Assembly: GCA_934216375.1 (NCBI GenBank)
Contig: CAKQBP010000001.1
Coordinates: 1-25,215, forward strand
DNA from: an uncultured Veillonella sp.
Lineage (GTDB): Bacteria > Bacillota > Negativicutes > Veillonellales > Veillonellaceae
DNA: 25,215 nt
Direction: 5' to 3'
Part shown: piece by piece, positions 16,575 through 24,212 of the stretch
How the letters are laid out: each line of letters starts with the position of its first letter
How positions within the stretch are numbered: position 1 is the first letter of the stretch
Notes under the pieces: generated by a model
What the model saw: only the letters and a program-made list of their open reading frames with translations
Databases searched by the model: none
What the model was told of the DNA's origin: nothing
Position numbers and translations under genes: made by a program

Positions 16575-17120
16575 ATGATTGACATTGCAAAAATAATTGA
16601 AATCAATAAAGACTATGTAAAACATCATCCTGAGCTGCCAAAGGCTGAATTAACAAGTCATCCTACAAAAAAGTTAGGCATCGTAACTTGTATGGATACC
16701 CGCTTAGTAGGTATGCTTGAAGAAGCACTAGGCTTTCATCGAGGAGAGATAATTGTCATTAAAACTGCAGGTAATAGTGTAACACAACCTATCGATAACA
16801 TCGTGCAAAGTCTGCTCGTTGCTACCTATGGTATGGAAATTGAAGATGTGCTAATCATCGGTCATGAAAACTGCGGTATGATCGACTTTTCTGCTACTAC
16901 ATTTATGGAATCTATGAAAGCGAAAGGTATTAGTGAAGATGCTATTCACATGATCGAACCAGGTCTTATCGATTGGATGGATAGATTTCATATTTCTGAA
17001 GACAATGTAATTTATACAGTTAACTTCCTACGCCACCATCCACTATTTCCAAAAGGAATGGGCTTCTATGGAGGTATGATGGATCCTGATACAGGCGAAT
17101 TCCGTTATATTGAGATTTAG
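16575..17120 (+). CDS. Beta-class carbonic anhydrase
   Basis: Cytoplasmic zinc enzyme interconverting CO2 and bicarbonate. ATG 16575 (181 aa) is chosen because GAGG at 16565-16568 lies six bases upstream; a GTG at 16563 in frame would overlap that site. Zinc ligands Cys39, His97 and Cys100 are visible (TCMDTR; GHENCGM), and Asp41 and Arg43 form the catalytic Asp-Arg pair. KTAGNSV (63-69) is a family block. It is short, like the clostridial and archaeal small beta-CAs. Bicarbonate supply fits a fermenter using biotin-dependent carboxylases, and biotin genes lie downstream, but the hairpin island separates the transcripts. Confidence 0.88.
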   Translation: MIDIAKIIEINKDYVKHHPELPKAELTSHPTKKLGIVTCMDTRLVGMLEEALGFHRGEIIVIKTAGNSVTQPIDNIVQSLLVATYGMEIEDVLIIGHENCGMIDFSATTFMESMKAKGISEDAIHMIEPGLIDWMDRFHISEDNVIYTVNFLRHHPLFPKGMGFYGGMMDPDTGEFRYIEI

Positions 17121-17133
17121 TGGTGGTCTCGTT

Positions 17134-17235
17134 GGGGCCCCGTTAGATAACTACATTTAGGTAAAAAAGAGTGATGACTAACCTCTACGCTCCAAAGCGA
17201 GCTAAGTCGCTAATCGGTTAGTCATCACTCTTTTT
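17134..17235 (+). repeat. Hairpin element 1 (terminator with conserved loop)
   Basis: Begins with GGGGCCCC, then about 22 bases, then a perfect 20-bp stem (17164-17183 with 17216-17235) bounded by A5 and T5, so it can terminate transcription both ways. The 32-nt loop contains a 24-nt core at 17188-17211 that is the exact reverse complement of 17562-17585 in element 2. Within the core, CGCT-CCAA-AGCG and AGCGA-GCTAAG-TCGCT are mutually exclusive small hairpins. Confidence 0.85.
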
Positions 17236-17237
17236 AT

Positions 17238-17269
17238 AACTGTATTTGTGAACTCGTCCCATCGAGTCT
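17238..17269 (+). repeat. Degenerate direct repeat, copy 1
   Basis: 32-base unit beginning AACTGTA and containing GTCCCATC; 25 of 32 positions agree with copy 2 at 17342-17373. Starts three bases after hairpin element 1. Confidence 0.6.
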
Positions 17270-17341
17270 ATTCATAAATCAATAAAACAAAATTCACTGT
17301 ATCAAATGAGTAAGGGACGAAAAAGTTATCGTTCTTTTTCC

Positions 17342-17373
17342 AACTGTACCTATGAAGTAGTCCCATCAAATCT
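17342..17373 (+). repeat. Degenerate direct repeat, copy 2
   Basis: Matches copy 1 with a 104-base period. It follows a small GAAAAAG...CTTTTTC hairpin (about 17319-17340). A shorter third trace (GTCGCATCAAGAGTGAA) lies at 17404-17420, before the hairpin at 17426. Confidence 0.55.
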
Positions 17374-17425
17374 GAATGTCTATTAACGAGTTAGCGTAAT
17401 TTCGTCGCATCAAGAGTGAACAAAG

Positions 17426-17456
17426 AAAGGGAACGGCTTAGCCATTCCCTTTTCTT
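17426..17456 (+). terminator. Terminator-like hairpin within the island
   Basis: AAAGGGAA pairs with TTCCCTTT; after one C/A mismatch GGC-TTA-GCC continues the stem. TTTTCTT follows. No gene ends just before it. Confidence 0.7.
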
Positions 17457-17462
17457 GCTCTC

Positions 17463-17690
17463 TATATAGCCAACCTATTATTTTCGCATTTAAGGTTGAT
17501 GGTAGGACTATATGGGACTATTACATAAGTACAGCCATAAAAATCACAGAACCTAGTAAAGAGCGACTTAGCTCGCTTTGGAGCGATGAGCTAGGTTCTG
17601 TGATTTTTAACTAGGGTCTCACTAATGTATTCGGGCCCCATATAGTCCTATTATGGTAAACCTTAAGCGTAATAATAGGTTGACTATATA
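17463..17690. repeat. Long imperfect inverted repeat enclosing hairpin element 2
   Basis: Arms 17463-17516 and 17637-17690. Outer ends agree in 19 of 20 bases (17463-17482 with 17671-17690), inner ends in 14 of 14 (17503-17516 with 17637-17650), and TAAGGTT is shared between. The middle of the arms has small insertions or deletions. The whole resembles a non-autonomous palindromic (MITE-like) element, but no target duplication was evident. Confidence 0.65.
17539..17639 (-). repeat. Hairpin element 2 (terminator with conserved loop, inverted)
   Basis: Perfect 18-bp stem (17539-17556 with 17591-17608) bounded by A5 and T5. The stem sequence is unrelated to that of element 1, but the loop core 17562-17585 is identical to it in inverted orientation. 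Read on the minus strand it also starts with GGGGCCC (17639 leftward), 31 bases before the stem, against 30 in element 1. Confidence 0.85.
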
Positions 17691-17718
17691 TTCCTTTTCG
17701 CTGTATATTGTAATTAGA

Positions 17719-17750
17719 TTGTAAACTTAATCATATAAATTAGTTAACCT
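17719..17750 (+). promoter_or_regulatory. BirA-like biotin operator upstream of bioD
   Basis: TTGTAAAC, 16 bases, then GTTAACCT. The left half and the spacing equal the E. coli BirA operator (TTGTAAACC-N14-GGTTTACAA); the right half keeps five of eight positions. A TATAAA (17734-17739) lies in the spacer, so binding would block the promoter. Confidence 0.6.
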
Positions 17751-17786
17751 ATGCGGCAGTAAGTATTCGCTTGAGAGGAGCTTTGT

Positions 17787-18539
17787 ATGAAGCAGTTAGG
17801 TATTTCTATAATCGGTACAGATACAGATGTAGGCAAGACGTTTGTGACAGGGTTATTGGGGGCGATGGCTGTAGACGATGGCTTTGCTGTTGGTATGGTG
17901 AAACCTGTGTCTTCTAGTGCAGTTCCTTTCCCTGAATGTGTGACGATGGATGAGGATAATTATAATATTGGCCTTGAGAGTAAAGATGCAACACATTTGA
18001 TGCGCTCGGCAGGTATTCCTGAATCTCGTCGTCATGAAGTGAATCCTTATGCTATTGCCGGTGATTTTTCTCCTCGCCTTGCAGCGGAATTGGCTGGTAT
18101 CGAGATTGACTATGATGGCCTTGTAGAACATACATTAGATGTAGTGAGTCGCTATGACATAACCTTTGTAGAAGGTGCAGGCGGTATCACGACCCCTCTC
18201 TATGGAGATAAAACTTTCACGGATTTTATGAAAGATATCAAATTACCAGCTATTGTTGTAGCAGATGGTCGTCTTGGTTCTATTAATCGTGCCGTTTTGA
18301 CTTGCGAATATGCTAAATTGCATGGTATCGAGGTGAAAGCTATTATCGTAAATGATACGACAGCTGTAGATCTGTTCTTGTTGAAAACAAATGTGGCAGA
18401 TATGGAGCGTTACACAGGTGTTCCTGTAGTAGCTGTAGTGCCGCCATACCAAGGTCCGGATATTCACAAGGTTCAACTTGGTTGGGCTCGATCTTTTATT
18501 GATTCTAAGGAATTATGGAACACAGTATTAGGTCTATAA
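17787..18539 (+). CDS. bioD: Dethiobiotin synthetase
   Basis: ATP- and CO2-dependent closure of the ureido ring, converting 7,8-diaminopelargonate to dethiobiotin in the cytoplasm. 250 aa, slightly longer than the E. coli enzyme. GAGAGGAG before ATG 17787 supports the start. The P-loop GTDTDVGKT spans 10-18 with Lys17; Lys39 in MVKPVSSS corresponds to the substrate-binding lysine of KPVASG; VEGAGGITTPL and AIVVADGRLGSINRAVLT are typical BioD blocks, and VVPPYQGPD lies near the C-terminus. Probably controlled by the BirA-like operator. It precedes bioA by 202 bases, so bioA may have its own promoter. bioB and bioF are not in this window. Confidence 0.94.
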   Translation: MKQLGISIIGTDTDVGKTFVTGLLGAMAVDDGFAVGMVKPVSSSAVPFPECVTMDEDNYNIGLESKDATHLMRSAGIPESRRHEVNPYAIAGDFSPRLAAELAGIEIDYDGLVEHTLDVVSRYDITFVEGAGGITTPLYGDKTFTDFMKDIKLPAIVVADGRLGSINRAVLTCEYAKLHGIEVKAIIVNDTTAVDLFLLKTNVADMERYTGVPVVAVVPPYQGPDIHKVQLGWARSFIDSKELWNTVLGL

Positions 18540-18741
18540 ATAATAATTGGCTGATTTTATATTAGCTATAGCAATTTAATATATGTTAGAAGTGATATTG
18601 AGTACATATTAACAGTGATTTTGAGACATATTAAATTTGTACTTTAGCATACCTTAGATAGGGTAATTTAATTTAGTTTATATAAGGTATATGTAATAGA
18701 GAGTTATAGTTTGTAAAACTTAGTAAGTATGAGGTGACAAA

Positions 18742-20130
18742 ATGGCAGAGAAACAGCTTTCACAAGCAGCACAATGGGACCACGAGTTTGTATGGCATCC
18801 ATTTACACAAATGCAAGATTGGCTAGCACAAGAACCAGTAGTAATTGAACGCGGTGAGGGGGTATACCTCATCGATGAGAACGGTAAAAAGTATTACGAT
18901 GGCGTATCCTCCTTGTGGGTTAATATTCATGGTCACAACCATCCTGTATTGAACCAAGCATTGAAGGATCAAATCGATAAAATCGCACATAGTACATTAT
19001 TAGGCCTCGTAAGTCCTCCGTCTGCACAATTGTGTAAAGAGCTTGTAGAGCTTGCTCCAGAAGGCTTAGATAAAGTATTCCTCTCTGATGATGGCAGTAC
19101 AGCTATCGAAGTGGCTATTAAAATGGCGTACCAATACCGTCAACAAGTAGGACAAACGAAAAAGACTAAGTTTATCGCCCTCAATGCAGGCTATCATGGG
19201 GATACATTAGGTACCGTATCCGTAGGTGGTATTCAATTATTCCATCAAGTATTCCATAATCTATTATTTAAACCATTAACATTGCCAAGTCCTGGTGTAT
19301 ATAGAGATTTGACAGATCGAGATAAAGCTTTTGAAGAGTCGTTGACTGAATTGGAACGCATCCTTAATGAAGAAGGCGATGAAATTACAGCTCTTGTTAT
19401 GGAACCATTGGTGCAAGCAGCGGCAGGCATGCTCGTAATGCCTCACGGTTATTTGAAACGGGTTCGTGAGTTAACAGAACAACACGATGTATTCCTCATC
19501 GTTGACGAAGTAGCTACTGGCTTTGGCCGAACTGGCAAATTCTTTGCTTGCGAACATGAAGGGGTATCTCCAGATTTTATGACCTTATCCAAAGGTATCA
19601 CTGGTGGGTACCTTCCATTAGCGGCAACATTGACTACAAAACGCGTATTCGATGCATTCCTCGGCACCTTTGAAGAAAAGAAAACATTCTATCATGGTCA
19701 CTCCTATACTGGTAATGCCTTGGCCTGTGCCGTTGCGTTGGCTTCTTTGAAAGTATTCCGTGATGAAAAGGTAATTGAACAATTGCCGGCAAAAGTGGAA
19801 GCTTTCACAAAGGCTCTAGAACCTATTAAATCTTTAAAGCATGTTAAAGAGGTTCGTCAGCGGGGCCTCATTGTAGGTATTGAACTTGAAAAAGATGTGT
19901 CCACCCACGAAGCGTATCGCCCGAATGATGCGGTAGGTGCTAAGGTGGCAATCCTTGCCCGTGAACAAGGTCTTATTTGCCGCCCTATTGGCGACGTGGT
20001 TATCCTCATGCCTCCATTGGCATCCACTGTGGAACAATTAGAGGACATGGTTCGTATTGTAGGTGAAAGTATCCAACGTGCCACTGAGGAAGAGGGGATA
20101 CTTGAAGATATGCGCCCAATTATTTTATAA
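18742..20130 (+). CDS. bioA: Diaminopelargonate aminotransferase (BioA/BioK type)
   Basis: PLP enzyme converting 7-keto-8-aminopelargonate to 7,8-diaminopelargonate, the step before BioD. 462 aa; GAGGTG lies just before ATG 18742. Lys284 in TLSKGITGGYLP binds PLP; VDEVATGFGRTGKFFA and DGSTAIEVAIKMAYQY are class-III aminotransferase blocks. The N-terminal motif is WHPFTQMQDW, with Phe21 where E. coli BioA has Tyr17 (HPYTSM). That tyrosine is tied to SAM use, and the Phe form is known from lysine-using BioK, so the amino donor may be lysine. A weak second BirA-like match (TTGTAAAA 18711-18718 and GGTGACAA 18733-18740) overlaps the ribosome site. Confidence 0.94.
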   Translation: MAEKQLSQAAQWDHEFVWHPFTQMQDWLAQEPVVIERGEGVYLIDENGKKYYDGVSSLWVNIHGHNHPVLNQALKDQIDKIAHSTLLGLVSPPSAQLCKELVELAPEGLDKVFLSDDGSTAIEVAIKMAYQYRQQVGQTKKTKFIALNAGYHGDTLGTVSVGGIQLFHQVFHNLLFKPLTLPSPGVYRDLTDRDKAFEESLTELERILNEEGDEITALVMEPLVQAAAGMLVMPHGYLKRVRELTEQHDVFLIVDEVATGFGRTGKFFACEHEGVSPDFMTLSKGITGGYLPLAATLTTKRVFDAFLGTFEEKKTFYHGHSYTGNALACAVALASLKVFRDEKVIEQLPAKVEAFTKALEPIKSLKHVKEVRQRGLIVGIELEKDVSTHEAYRPNDAVGAKVAILAREQGLICRPIGDVVILMPPLASTVEQLEDMVRIVGESIQRATEEEGILEDMRPIIL

Positions 20131-20152
20131 TGCTAAATTAATTATTGGAAAG

Positions 20153-20206
20153 CTACACCTATTGTCTTTTGTTAGTAGTTTAAGGCAATGGGGTGTAGTT
20201 TTTTTT
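20153..20206 (+). terminator. Terminator after bioA
   Basis: CTACACC pairs with GGTGTAG; after a small bulge ATTGTCTT pairs with AAGGCAAT (one G-U). Eight T follow at 20199-20206. Confidence 0.88.
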
Positions 20207-20318
20207 GTGTAGCATATCGAAATTTCGTCATATTTTAAACTATAGACTATACATTGCCAAAATCCGATGATTATTTAGCATATCTATGATACTATATATG
20301 TATAAAGGAGGTCATCGT

Positions 20319-21659
20319 ATGGACATTTATGTAATTATGCAAGTTATTATTTTATTTGGTGCCATCTTCCTCGGTGTTCGCCTAGGTGGCATGGGCATCG
20401 GTTACGCTGGCGGCCTTGGGGTTGTGTTGTTAAGCCTTGGTATGGGGATGTTTCCGGGACAGATTCCATGGGATGTAATTCTGATTATCATGTCTGCTAT
20501 CGCAGCCATCTGTGCCTTACAGTTAGCCGGCGGTCTTGATTATTTGGTGCGCATTGCTGAAAGTATTTTGCGTAAAAATCCTAAGCATATCAACTATTTG
20601 GCACCAACTGTTACGTATTTCTTAACTATTCTAGCGGGTACTGGTCATACAGCATTCTCTATGATTCCAGTAATCGTAGAGGTGGCGAAAAGTGAAAACA
20701 TTAAGCCATCTGTGCCATTATCTATCGCCGTTGTAGCAAGCCAAATTGGTATCACAGCGAGTCCTGTATCGGCAGCAGTAGTTGCTATGAGTGGGTTCCT
20801 TGAGCCATATGGTGTTAACTATCCTACATTGCTCGCCATCTGTATTTCCACAACATTTGTAGGGGTTATGATTACGGCATTTATCATGTCTACCTTTGCG
20901 AATAATGATTTATCTTCTGATCCAGTGTATCAAGAACGTTTGGCGGCAGGTCACGTGGCGCCACCTCGTGAAAAAAGCACTGATTTCCACTTAAAACCTG
21001 GTGCAAAAACTTCAGTATTGATTTTCTTGATTGGTATCATTTGTATCGTATTCTACGCAACAGCAATTTCCAAAAACATTGGTATTATTAAACCAGTTAT
21101 CTTTGGTCGAAATGATGCTATCATTGGCTTTATGATGATTATTGCGGCTGCTATCACATTCTTCTGTAAGCTTGATACAGCAGAACTTGTTAATACAAGT
21201 ACATTCAAATCCGGCTTATCCGCTTGTGTCTGTGTACTAGGCGTAGCATGGTTGGGTGATACCTTTGTAAAAGGTCATATCCCTGAAATCAAAGCGCTCG
21301 CTTCTAGCATGGTAACAGCATATCCGTTCCTATTGGCGGTAGCGTTCTTCTTTGCAAGTACATTGTTGTATAGTCAAGCGGCAACTACGCAAGCTTTGGT
21401 ACCAGCTGTAATTCTAGCTCTCGGTATTACACCAGAGAACACAGGATCCGTTTATATTATTATCGCATCCTTTGCAGCTGTATCTGCACTCTTTGTATTG
21501 CCTACATATCCAACACTTTTGGGGGCTGTACAAATGGACGATACGGGCTCTACACGAATTGGTAAACTCGTATTTAACCATCCGTTCTTCATACCTGGCG
21601 TACTTGCTATTGCCATCTCCGTAGCACTCGGTTTCTTAGTGGCTCCGTTGATGCTGTAA
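20319..21659 (+). CDS. dcuA: Anaerobic C4-dicarboxylate transporter
   Basis: Inner-membrane exchanger for fumarate, malate, aspartate and succinate, used in anaerobic fumarate metabolism. ATG 20319 (446 aa) is chosen for GGAGG at 20307-20311; an in-frame ATG at 20286 is unsupported. Sequence follows E. coli DcuA rather than DcuB: LGGMGIGYAGGLGV, AGGLDYLV, APTVTYFLTILAGTGH, ITASPVSAAVVAMS, STFKSGLSACVCVLGVAWL, LLYSQAAT, ILPTYPT-like VLPTYPTLLGAVQMDD and FNHPFFIPG. Stands alone between the bioA terminator and a bidirectional terminator shared with the Fur-family gene. In a lactate/malate fermenter it would supply or exchange C4 acids for the succinate-propionate pathway. Confidence 0.95.
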   Translation: MDIYVIMQVIILFGAIFLGVRLGGMGIGYAGGLGVVLLSLGMGMFPGQIPWDVILIIMSAIAAICALQLAGGLDYLVRIAESILRKNPKHINYLAPTVTYFLTILAGTGHTAFSMIPVIVEVAKSENIKPSVPLSIAVVASQIGITASPVSAAVVAMSGFLEPYGVNYPTLLAICISTTFVGVMITAFIMSTFANNDLSSDPVYQERLAAGHVAPPREKSTDFHLKPGAKTSVLIFLIGIICIVFYATAISKNIGIIKPVIFGRNDAIIGFMMIIAAAITFFCKLDTAELVNTSTFKSGLSACVCVLGVAWLGDTFVKGHIPEIKALASSMVTAYPFLLAVAFFFASTLLYSQAATTQALVPAVILALGITPENTGSVYIIIASFAAVSALFVLPTYPTLLGAVQMDDTGSTRIGKLVFNHPFFIPGVLAIAISVALGFLVAPLML

Positions 21660-21768
21660 CTGGTGAAAGTTAAAAACAATTCGTATACATCGTTTTTAGT
21701 AGAAACACGTATTGAGTTAATACACATAAATCGTGAGTTAATAGATACATATAGTAATGTATTATTAT

Positions 21769-21802
21769 AAAAGGACGTAACCTTTAAAGTTACGTCCTTT
21801 TT
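21769..21802. terminator. Bidirectional terminator between dcuA and the Fur-family gene
   Basis: AAAAGGACGTAAC / GTTACGTCCTTTT, a perfect 13-bp stem with a 7-nt loop, flanked by A- and T-runs, lying between two converging genes. Confidence 0.93.
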
Positions 21803-21803
21803 G

Positions 21804-22214
21804 TTATTTATTCTTATTCTTACAGTTTTTACAGATTCCAGCGATCTCTAAGTGATGTTCCGTCACAGTAAATCCTGCTTCGCTGAGTTCTTTAGGCATT
21901 TCTACGACGGGACAGGTATGTAGAGGTATCATGGCACCACAGCTCGTACATACAGCATAGTGGCGGTGTGTATGAGGGGTGATTTCATAATATGCCATAT
22001 CACTACCCATGAGCGTGGTACGTGTAACGATACCCTTAGTTTCTAATAGTTCAAGTGTACGGTAGATAGTAGACATCCAAGTAGTGCTACCGTCACCTAA
22101 GCGTTCTGCGATTTCAAGGGCTGTAATGGGTTTATCTGTAGTTGTTAATACAGACCAAATGGCTTCGCGCTGTTTGGTCTTTTTTATGCCTTCTGGCCAA
22201 GTTGTTGTATTCAT
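21804..22214 (-). CDS. Fur-family metal regulator, probably Zur
   Basis: 136-aa dimeric repressor that binds DNA when loaded with metal. The winged helix covers about residues 10-70 (TKQREAIWSVL, ITALEIAERLG, WMSTIYRTLELLETKGIV). Structural zinc cysteines are Cys89/Cys92 (CTSCG) and Cys128/Cys131 (CKNC). Sensor-site candidates are His81/83/85 (HTHRH) and His120/121 with Glu123 (EHHLE). AGAGAG precedes the start. Placement downstream of znuC-znuB on the same strand and next to znuA makes a zinc regulator most likely. Whether it, or another Fur elsewhere, acts on the porin boxes at 9591-9642 is open. Confidence 0.87.
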   Translation of the reverse strand: MNTTTWPEGIKKTKQREAIWSVLTTTDKPITALEIAERLGDGSTTWMSTIYRTLELLETKGIVTRTTLMGSDMAYYEITPHTHRHYAVCTSCGAMIPLHTCPVVEMPKELSEAGFTVTEHHLEIAGICKNCKNKNK

Positions 22215-22249
22215 AGCTCTCTTTCGATTCTATTTTAATACTAAACATG

Positions 22250-22265
22250 CTATACACCTGTATAG
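22250..22265. promoter_or_regulatory. 16-bp perfect dyad upstream of the Fur-family gene
   Basis: CTATACA-CC-TGTATAG (7+2+7), 36 bases before the start codon, where a -35/spacer would lie. Candidate autoregulatory operator. Confidence 0.5.
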
Positions 22266-22335
22266 TTAAATGACTTATATGGCTAATAAAATATCAAATA
22301 TGCTATCGCATTTGGTTAGATATATTTTTATATTT

Positions 22336-22409
22336 AACTAGTTATATTTTTTAATCTACTAGCTATATTATTTGACTCTAACTAGTTATATTACTCTAAC
22401 TAGCTATAA
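22336..22409. repeat. Four CTAG-centred repeats between znuB and the Fur-family gene
   Basis: AACTAGTTATAT (22336), TACTAGCTATAT (22357), AACTAGTTATAT (22380) and AACTAGCTATAA (22398), starting 21, 23 and 18 bases apart. Copies 1 and 3 have the palindromic core TAACTAGTTA. The surrounding 230 bases contain no gene. Confidence 0.7.
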
Positions 22410-22444
22410 TATTTATGCCTAAATATATAAATTATTGTTTTAGC

Positions 22445-23255
22445 TTATCTACTAAACTGAAAGCGTCGTATGATGGTGCGAATATTTTTAATGACTAGTA
22501 CTACCAGTAAAATACCTACCGATGTTAGGGACACGAAGCCACCAGGTGCTACGTTAAGGAAGTAGGATCCAAAAAGTCCGATAATCATGGCAAGTAAGCT
22601 AAATCCAATGGAGCATAATAAAGTTATTTTAAATCCTTTTTCTAATTGTAATGCAGATGCTACTGGTAATGCAATCATGGCACTCAATACGAGAACACCA
22701 ACGATTTTAATAGAAATGGATACGGCGGCAGCCATTAAGATAGCAAAGATATAGTTGATAAAATCTACCTTAACACCTGCTACACGAGCCGCTTCTTCAT
22801 CGTAAGCGATGTAGAGTAAGGAGTTATACAAAAAGTATAGCGTTAATACTGATAAAATGGTGAGCACTGCAATACTAATCATATCGGTTGCGTTTACCGT
22901 TAGGATGCTACCAAAGAAGAATACATTTGCGTTAGCCTTTAGTTTGCCTGAGCTAATAAGTGTAATAGCTGTACCGATGCTGAGGGATAAGATGATAGTA
23001 AGAATAAGATCGAGATGGTGTGAAAAATATTTTCGCAAGAACTCGATGAGTGCACCGCAGATGGCAGTGAAGATAAAGGCTCCTAAAATTGGATTAGTAT
23101 TCGTTAATAAACCTAGTGTAATACCTGCTAGCGATGCGTGACTCATGGTATCGCCAATCATACTGGAACGGCGTAGCACCATGAAGATACCAATACATGG
23201 ACATAAAAGAGAAATACAAATTGCTACGAAGAAGGCATTTTGCATGAAATCATAA

Positions 23256-23263
<8 letters not shown>
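22445..23263 (-). CDS. znuB: Zinc ABC transporter permease
   Basis: ABC-3 family membrane permease, 272 aa with about eight spans, forming the channel for zinc delivered by ZnuA. ATG 23263 is chosen because AGGAGG (complement of 23270-23275) lies seven bases upstream; a start at 23290 would add nine residues inside the znuC tail. Typical blocks are GIFMVLRRSSMIGDTMSHASLAGI and YIAYDEEAARVAGVK and ALPVASALQL. Overlaps the znuC stop by eight bases, so translation is probably coupled. The metal is inferred from the partner ZnuA. Confidence 0.92.
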
Positions 23264-24065
<802 letters not shown>

Positions 24066-24084
24066 ATGAAAACCACATTTCTGA

Positions 24085-24152
24085 TTGACAAAATTCTAAG
24101 TAAGTTTATACTATAACTATATTACAAATGCAACTGAGTCGCAACTGCAACT
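24085..24152. promoter_or_regulatory. Overlapping divergent promoters of znuA and znuCB
   Basis: Rightward: TTGACA 24085-24090, 16 bases, TATACT 24107-24112. Leftward: TTGCAT (complement of 24128-24133), 17 bases, TATAAA (complement of 24105-24110). The two -10 boxes share bases, so only one can be bound at a time. Three GCAACT hexamers (24130, 24141, 24147) overlap the leftward -35 and follow the rightward start, a candidate zinc-regulator site. Confidence 0.65.
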
Positions 24153-24212
24153 AAAGAATGGTTTATATTCTGTATAGGCATAGCGATCAGGTTTTTACAA
24201 AGGAGGACTACG

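Larger units (their letters stand above)
17121..17786. other. Gene-free hairpin and repeat island
   Basis: 666 bases without a credible gene, between carbonic anhydrase and bioD. It holds two related hairpin elements in opposite orientation, two to three degenerate direct repeats, a third terminator-like hairpin, a long imperfect inverted repeat around the second element, and at its right end the bioD control region. Parts are listed separately. No transposase or integrase remnant was seen. Confidence 0.8.

Noticed and set aside
17164..17235. Integron attC site
   Set aside because: The hairpins have perfect variable stems and conserved loops, lack the GTTRRRY / RYYYAAC boxes and extrahelical bases, and no integrase or cassette is nearby.
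17121..17786. CRISPR array
   Set aside because: The repeats are few, degenerate and irregularly spaced, and no cas gene is present.
18711..18740. Second BirA operator before bioA
   Set aside because: Right half and spacing (14 instead of 16) deviate too far for a separate feature call; mentioned only as a weak candidate.
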